Below are positions 54,850 to 60,000 of a stretch of 60,000 bases of DNA, one piece after another (the first letter of the stretch is position 1; each line of letters starts with the position of its first letter). The position numbers and the translations under genes are program-made. The notes beneath the pieces were generated by a model. The model was not told where the DNA came from. It saw only the letters and a list, made by a program, of their open reading frames with translations, and searched no databases. Origin of the DNA: Branchiostoma floridae (Eukaryota; Chordata; Leptocardii; Amphioxiformes; Branchiostomatidae); NCBI RefSeq assembly GCF_000003815.2, contig NC_049990.1:4888251-4948250 (forward strand). Direction: 5' to 3'.

Positions 54850-54955
54850 TACTCTCCAAGCAGAGGTTTAGGCTCCGGCTGTTTTTTAACGTTTTTTTAG
54901 TCGTTTTTATCGGGCTTTCTATTTTGTCATTTTTTTTCGTTGTGTCCGGCCCCAG
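54850..54955. mobile_element. Family C MITE, left half only
   Basis: tactctccaagcagaggttt, ggctccggctgttttttaac and tatcgggctttctattttgtc match copy 1, but there is no right end. Confidence 0.7.
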
Positions 54956-55592
54956 TAACAAAAACTCAAATAGGCCAACTGCGACACACAGTAAATTGGG
55001 TAAGAAGGCACACTTATGACCTTTCACCTCACAGGACGTTGACCTTTCACACTTAGCTGTTACAGAGAAAACGACGACCGCGTCGTTGTTGTGTGACGGT
55101 AAAAAAAATCACCATTTGAAGCAGGTAAGAACGCGAAATTTACAAACTGACTGTCTTATCTTGAGATATGGGAAATATAGGTTATTTCTGTGATATATGG
55201 GTACAGTTGGGCGATGTAAGGTAAGGCTTCTCTGGATGAGAAAAAATTGGGGAGGGGGGCCCGGCCCGGCCCGGTCAAACCAAACAGGCCCCCACCACAC
55301 TTACATTGTTTAGCAGCCAGACTGTTTTCTGGTTGAACCAAGGAGCTTTGATAACAGCTCTTTGGTTAAACAACTTTTAGTAATAATATCCTAGTATTAC
55401 GAAATCGGTTGAGACCTAAAAATTATTATAGCAACCGGCCTTGTACTTGTGTGATGGGAAACAGATTTCCAGAACAAAAAAAAAAAAAAAAAAAAAAAAA
55501 AATTCCAAAACTACAAACCAAGGAGGTTGAGAAAATCTTGTTTTTTAACCTTCTTGCACAAAGGTAGCACATGGAGGGCTGTGTGAGCAAAC

Positions 55593-55807
55593 TACTGTAA
55601 ATGCAGAAACTTTCGCGGTGTTTTAATGTTCGAGGTTTTCACGGTGGCTGTTTCACAGCGAACTTAAAACCACCACAAACATTTTCCATGCCAGTAATTA
55701 AGAGACTACAGTGCATGGTGCTACCGGGAACTTAAAACCACAGCGAAAATTCCTTTTTCCCACTACCGCGAAATTCAATCCCCGCAAACTTAAATGCATT
55801 TACAGTA
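55593..55807. mobile_element. TACTGTAAATGCA MITE, copy 6
   Basis: Full-length (215 bases) relative of copy 5, same terminal repeats, about 230 bases upstream of the zinc-finger coding exon. Confidence 0.85.
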
Positions 55808-56043
55808 TCAATTCAACACATTGTTCACGTCACCGTTTGGAGGATCTCATGATTCTTGTTAACGACAAACATAGTGGGCAAAGTGAGCAAAAAAAATTGG
55901 GTCAATTAAATTCTTCTATGAAAATGTCAGTCTTGTAAAGTTCAGTCTTTGTATTACGATGTCATTCAACAACACAGATGAACCTTCATGTCATGTTGAA
56001 ATCAATGTCTTTCATTATTTCTATTTTTTCCATCAGCTCGGAC

Positions 56044-57618
56044 ATGGCAGAGGCTGGTAATGGGTCTCATACTGCTGTTTCTCAGAAATTGAGTGATGGG
56101 TATCCTACTGAGGTTTCAAGGGACAGGGATACAAGCAAGGCCAATGACCAGCCCGCATCAAGCAAAAGTTTGGACCATCAGCCAGAAATAAATACTGATG
56201 ACAAGCCCTACATGTGTGGAGAGTGTGGGTACAGGACAGCTCGAAAAGTTCACTTTTCTGCGCATATGGCAATTCATACTGGAGAAAAACCCTACAAGTG
56301 TAACCACTGTGACTATTCTGCTGCACAGAAAGGCACTTTGAAGCGACATCTAGCAAAACACTCTGGTGACAAACCCTACATGTGTGGACAGTGTGGGTAC
56401 AGGACAGCTCAAAAGCGCAACTTGTCTGAACATATGAGAACCCATACCGGTGAAAAACCCTATAAGTGTGACCAGTGTGATTACTCTGCCGCAAGGAAAT
56501 CCACTTTAAAACAACATCTAGCATTTACACATTCTAGTGAGAAGCCCTTCATGTGTGGTAAGTGTGGATACCGTGCAGCTGAAAAGTCTCGGTTATCTCA
56601 ACACATGAGAACTCATACTGGTGAAAAACCCTTTAAGTGTGACTTTTGTGATTATTCTGCTGCAAGGAAATGTACATTTGATACTCATCTATTGAAACAC
56701 AAGGGTGAGAAACTCTACAAGTGTGACCAGTGTGATTTTTCTGCTTCCCAAAAATCTTATTTGAATAAACATCTAGCAAGACACACCGGTGACAAACCCT
56801 ACATGTGTGGTGAGTGTGGGTACAGGACGACTCAAAAGGCTTACTTGTCCCAGCATATGAGGACTCATACTGGTGAAAAACCCTACAAGTGTGACCAGTG
56901 TGACTATTCTGCCGCACTGAAATCCACCTTGGACAGCCACATAGCCACACACACCAATGACAAACCCTACATGTGTGGAGAGTGTGGGTACAGGACAGCT
57001 CAAAAGTCTACCCTGTCAGGCCATATGAAAACTCATACAAAACCATACAAATGTGACCAGTGTGACTTTACTTCCGCAAACAAAAAGACATTGGATCATC
57101 ATCTAGCAGTACATGCCTACCTGCGCGAAGAGTATGGGCACAAGGCAGCTCAGACTGATGAAAAACCCTACAAGTGTGACCAGTGTGATTATTCTGCTGC
57201 GGAAAAATCCCTCTTGGACGACCATCTATCCACACACATTGGTGACGAACTCTACACATGTGGGGAATGCGGGTACAGTACAACTGAAATATCTGCCTTA
57301 TCCCAACACATGGAAACCCATATAGACCCAGAGCCCTACAAGTGCGACCAGTGTGATTTTTCTGCCGTAAAGAAGTACGAGTTGGACCGGCATCTGGAAG
57401 TACACGCCGGTGACAGACCCTACATGTGTGGAGAGTGTGGGTTTAGGACAGCTGACAAGTCTACCCTCTCTGGTCATATGAGAACTCACACAAAACCATA
57501 CCAATGTGACCAGTGTGATTATTCCTGCGCAAACAAAGCTACATTAGAACGCCATGTAGCAGTACACGACTACCTGCGTGAAGAGTACAGTGTTGTCCCC
57601 AATGACTCCCAATTCTAG
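56044..57618 (+). CDS. C2H2 zinc-finger protein, 16 fingers, single coding exon
   Basis: The open frame extends upstream to 55978, but I prefer the ATG at 56044 (gacATGGC). It follows a pyrimidine tract and acceptor-like catcag ending at 56036, so the upstream codons are probably intron. The protein has 524 residues. About 55 Ser/Asp-rich residues are followed by 16 Cys2-His2 fingers (residues about 56-508) alternating between two types. One starts YMCGECGYRTA and the other YKCDQCDYSAA, so the gene grew by duplication of a two-finger unit. Most linkers are TGEKPY/GDKPY-like. Two are shortened to THTKPY (fingers 10-11 and 15-16). A dead half-finger (YLREEYGHKAAQ) interrupts fingers 11 and 12 and recurs at the C-terminus (YLREEYSVV). 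No KRAB, SCAN or BTB domain. Likely a nuclear DNA-binding protein; the target is unknown. Confidence 0.88.
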   Translation: MAEAGNGSHTAVSQKLSDGYPTEVSRDRDTSKANDQPASSKSLDHQPEINTDDKPYMCGECGYRTARKVHFSAHMAIHTGEKPYKCNHCDYSAAQKGTLKRHLAKHSGDKPYMCGQCGYRTAQKRNLSEHMRTHTGEKPYKCDQCDYSAARKSTLKQHLAFTHSSEKPFMCGKCGYRAAEKSRLSQHMRTHTGEKPFKCDFCDYSAARKCTFDTHLLKHKGEKLYKCDQCDFSASQKSYLNKHLARHTGDKPYMCGECGYRTTQKAYLSQHMRTHTGEKPYKCDQCDYSAALKSTLDSHIATHTNDKPYMCGECGYRTAQKSTLSGHMKTHTKPYKCDQCDFTSANKKTLDHHLAVHAYLREEYGHKAAQTDEKPYKCDQCDYSAAEKSLLDDHLSTHIGDELYTCGECGYSTTEISALSQHMETHIDPEPYKCDQCDFSAVKKYELDRHLEVHAGDRPYMCGECGFRTADKSTLSGHMRTHTKPYQCDQCDYSCANKATLERHVAVHDYLREEYSVVPNDSQF

Positions 57619-57645
57619 CTAAACAAATGGATGGAGGAGGTACCG

Positions 57646-57833
57646 TAATCTCCAAGCGGATCCTACGGTAGCATAAGATAGTATCAAAAGCTGGCAGAGG
57701 AGTGAAGCCGGCTTTGGAGTGTGTTTTGCTACCGGGGCAAATGGCAAGGCAAGGCAAATGGACACCTTTTGGACTACACTCCTTGGCCAGTTTGGTACTA
57801 TCTTTTGCCATTGTAGGATCTGCTTGGAGATTA
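57646..57833. mobile_element. Family B MITE, copy 5, in the 3' flank of the zinc-finger gene
   Basis: 188 bases starting 27 bases after the zinc-finger stop codon. Target duplication gaggtaccg / gaggtacag (8 of 9 identical). Confidence 0.92.
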
Positions 57834-59192
57834 GAGGTACAGGGTGGCAGCAATGCCAAAATAGTGCTGACAAGTCATTCAGGGCACTGTCCAATCAAGG
57901 CCATGGAACCAGAACACTACCTAGCCTCCACATAGTAAGCTCTCTGGATCCTTTTTTCCGTCTTTTTTTGCCCATAATACACTTTTTGTCCCGGCCTTTT
58001 CTAGAGCTAACCCCACCATGTTCCGAGCAACCTCCTGTCCTCCGCAACCATTTTTCTGCCCCTTGAGTGGTCATGAATCCAGGTTTGACTGTTTCATGTT
58101 CAACAACTGTTTATAACATTTTGAAAAGTTGTGATGTAAGCTTTATACATGTGATGTTAAAGGTAGTTTCAGTGATTGTTATAGCTCTAGAGCACTGTTG
58201 ATTCCAAATATGCTGATTTCTGTCAAGAGAAAATAAGGAAGTTTCGCTCTCTTTGCTTATGTGTGGTAGGTGTCTGCTATTGTGCCAGCCATGATAAGTG
58301 TAATTATCTCTACCAGTGTTGAACATTTTGAAAAGTTGTGATGTAAGCTTGTGTGGTGTTAAACATAGTTTCAGGGACAACCATTGCTTATAAGGTATAG
58401 AAATCATAGATACTTCTTCCTTGGCTACAGAGCACAGTTAATTATATATTATATTATAAAAAGATATGCACATTTTGGTCAAGAAAAAATAAGGAAGTTG
58501 ATTAAAAGTACAGAATCCATTCCATATTTACATATTCACGTTGTAATTTATTGTACTGGTTGTACAACCACCTTGCCTTGGTGTGTAAAAACATCAAAGC
58601 CACAGGTAGTCCTTAAACTGAAATATCAGACCCGGAATTTCAGCTGCAGTGTCATAGAAATGCGGCTAGGAGGACCATTATAGAATTTAGCATTCGTTTT
58701 CCCAAGGACCTAACCTACCTACTACCTACCTACCTAGTCCCTAGACCTACCCACTTTATACCAAATATCATAATGATCCAGCCACCAAACACTGCCCCGA
58801 AAAAAATAGCCTTTGTGAAGGGGAGTGTTTACGAAGTGAAAATGTACCATCACTCACTAGGGCTTTACGGGGCGAGTTATAAACTGGCCCCGAGATAAAC
58901 TGGTCTTGAGAACCACTTTCCCCATTCTTATCAGTGTGGCAACACAAGCTGGTACTACTCTCAGACTATGTCCGATAAAGCCCCCACTTGTGCAGCTGGC
59001 CGGGTGAGAAAGTAGACAATAGACGCAATGCAAACACTTAGCCGTAGTGCAGTACGACAATCAACACAGTCCATACAGACCACGGTGGGAAAGCAAGGAG
59101 GTTAGATTCATGTCATCCTTTTGGGCGCTTACTAGCCTCCCTCTGCTACCGCCACGTTTGCACCGTTGCCCGAAAGGGACGTAGCCTCTGTC
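57834..59192. other. Downstream of the zinc-finger gene, no gene recognised
   Basis: Contains a single arm of the inverted-repeat family seen at 46474 (57938-58015) and the 207-base tandem duplication. Otherwise AT-rich without supported exons. Confidence 0.4.
58117..58505 (+). repeat. Tandem duplication (about 207 bp) downstream of the zinc-finger gene
   Basis: cattttgaaaagttgtgatg at 58117 and again at 58324; later shared blocks include tagtttcag, gagcac, gtcaaga and aaataaggaagtt. Possibly part of a 3'UTR or plain intergenic DNA. Confidence 0.75.
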
Positions 59193-59331
59193 TATTCTCC
59201 AAGCAGAGGTTGAGTCGCGGAGAAATAGTAGCAGTCGGGAAATTTACAGGCGCACTCCTCTCACGCGCCGGTAAATTTCCCGGCTACTATTTATGTTATA
59301 TCTCCGCGACTCAACCTCTGCTTGGAGAATA
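59193..59331. mobile_element. Family C MITE, copy 5 (different interior)
   Basis: 139 bases, nearly perfect palindrome: ends tattctccaagcagaggttg and inverse, interior cggagaaatagtagc / gctactatttatg. Flanks gcctctgtc / gccccggtc (7 of 9) fit an aged 9-base duplication. Only the terminal repeats are shared with other family C copies. Confidence 0.85.
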
Positions 59332-60000
59332 GCCCCGGTCGTTACGAAGCAAAAATAAAAATTGTCTCGGTGAACTGCACTCACCTTTCGGTATTTTGAG
59401 CGCAATGAAACTGAGATGCTATCAGATCTGAAGAACTGTAATACTAGTAGTGGGGTTCAAGCGCCCCCAAACCACCTGAAAAAAGCTCCTTGCCCAAACC
59501 GACCATGCAAAACTGATGGATCCGACCCTTTGGCGTAGTGATTAGCCATCGGCGCGGCTTCGAATCCCGGGAGACAGAAGACAAGTTTCTCCCTTTTGTT
59601 TCAGAGCATTGATTAACGCACGTCTGCTATTACAAGGTGGGCACATTTGATTAAAACGATGCTTGACCGGGAATGCTTATGAAGGACAACAGTCACAGAC
59701 TACATTTTACGTAGGAAAGCACCAACTTACGATTTTGATGAGCTACATAACAAATAACGTACCTAGATAATTAAATTAATTACTGCGACCAGTTTACATG
59801 CAATAAAAACAAATAAATTAATACCACGGTTACGTAACATCGTTAAGGTAGCAACGTTACATTTTCATTTTACGGTACATTCTAAGGACCGCATCAAATG
59901 CTTATTTATGATGATATGTATATGAAATTAAAAGACGTCGTTTTCTATTACCATTTCTGCACCTTTCTCTGCTCGCCGATTGGTAGACTGTTGTACCGTT
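59332..60000. other. Window end, no gene recognised
   Basis: A tRNA-like fragment (tggcgtagtgatta .. cttcgaatcccgg, about 59530-59568) has A- and B-box words too close together for a tRNA gene. A reverse-strand donor-like cctttcggtat near 59392 was considered for a missing first exon but is unsupported. Confidence 0.3.

Noticed and set aside
54839-55027. 62-residue minus-strand frame with a hydrophobic start as the missing first exon of the second TLC gene.
   Set aside because: Half of it is family C MITE sequence, there is no suitable donor, and no similarity to the first exon of the paralogue.
55479-55502. A poly(A) tail marking a retrogene insertion.
   Set aside because: It is an isolated A-run with no gene-like sequence or target duplication next to it.
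56105-57859. Several minus-strand frames opposite the zinc-finger gene.
   Set aside because: They mirror the repetitive zinc-finger codons and have no independent features.

Overview
The window is eukaryotic, AT-rich, intron-rich animal DNA. Protein sequence, intron density, abundant short inverted-repeat transposons and exon-boundary minisatellites all suggest an invertebrate deuterostome, most likely an amphioxus (Branchiostoma). The species is inferred, not proven. Layout: (1) 1-41,770, plus strand: the 3' nine-tenths of one very large gene, an orthologue of the deubiquitinase USP9X (Drosophila fat facets). I could place 49 coding exons (895-40,084). They join without a frame break into 2,310 residues and end in TGA; roughly 260-270 N-terminal residues lie upstream of the window. 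A 3'UTR with an AATAAA signal follows. (2) 41,800-45,820: intergenic, with a 27-bp minisatellite rich in TGACGTCA sites and a possible promoter/5'UTR region. (3) 45,861-48,821, plus: a complete seven-exon TLC-domain membrane protein gene (TLCD4/TMEM56 family). (4) 50,717-54,497, minus: five 3' exons of a second TLC-domain gene, tail-to-tail with the first. (5) 56,044-57,618, plus: a single-coding-exon C2H2 zinc-finger gene with 16 fingers. (6) 57,619-60,000: repeats, no gene recognised. USP9X would remove ubiquitin from substrates in cytosol, the TLC proteins are polytopic membrane proteins, and the zinc-finger protein is probably a nuclear DNA-binding factor; nothing here ties them into one pathway. 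The most unusual feature is how the introns are built. At nine USP9X exons, a splice junction with its adjoining exon and intron sequence has been tandemly duplicated, leaving one to five decayed decoy junctions beside the functional one. The third to be scored by copy number, exon 18, has duplications on both sides. A similar duplication spans the stop codon of the second TLC gene. The remaining non-coding space is crowded with short elements: two palindromic families that share a terminal core and make 9-bp target duplications, a six-copy TACTGTAAATGCA family, TTA-flanked Harbinger-like elements, hAT-like elements, a 1.47-kb element with subterminal repeats, and four copies of a repeat carrying a hammerhead-ribozyme-like core. 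Introns not mentioned below showed nothing I could support.
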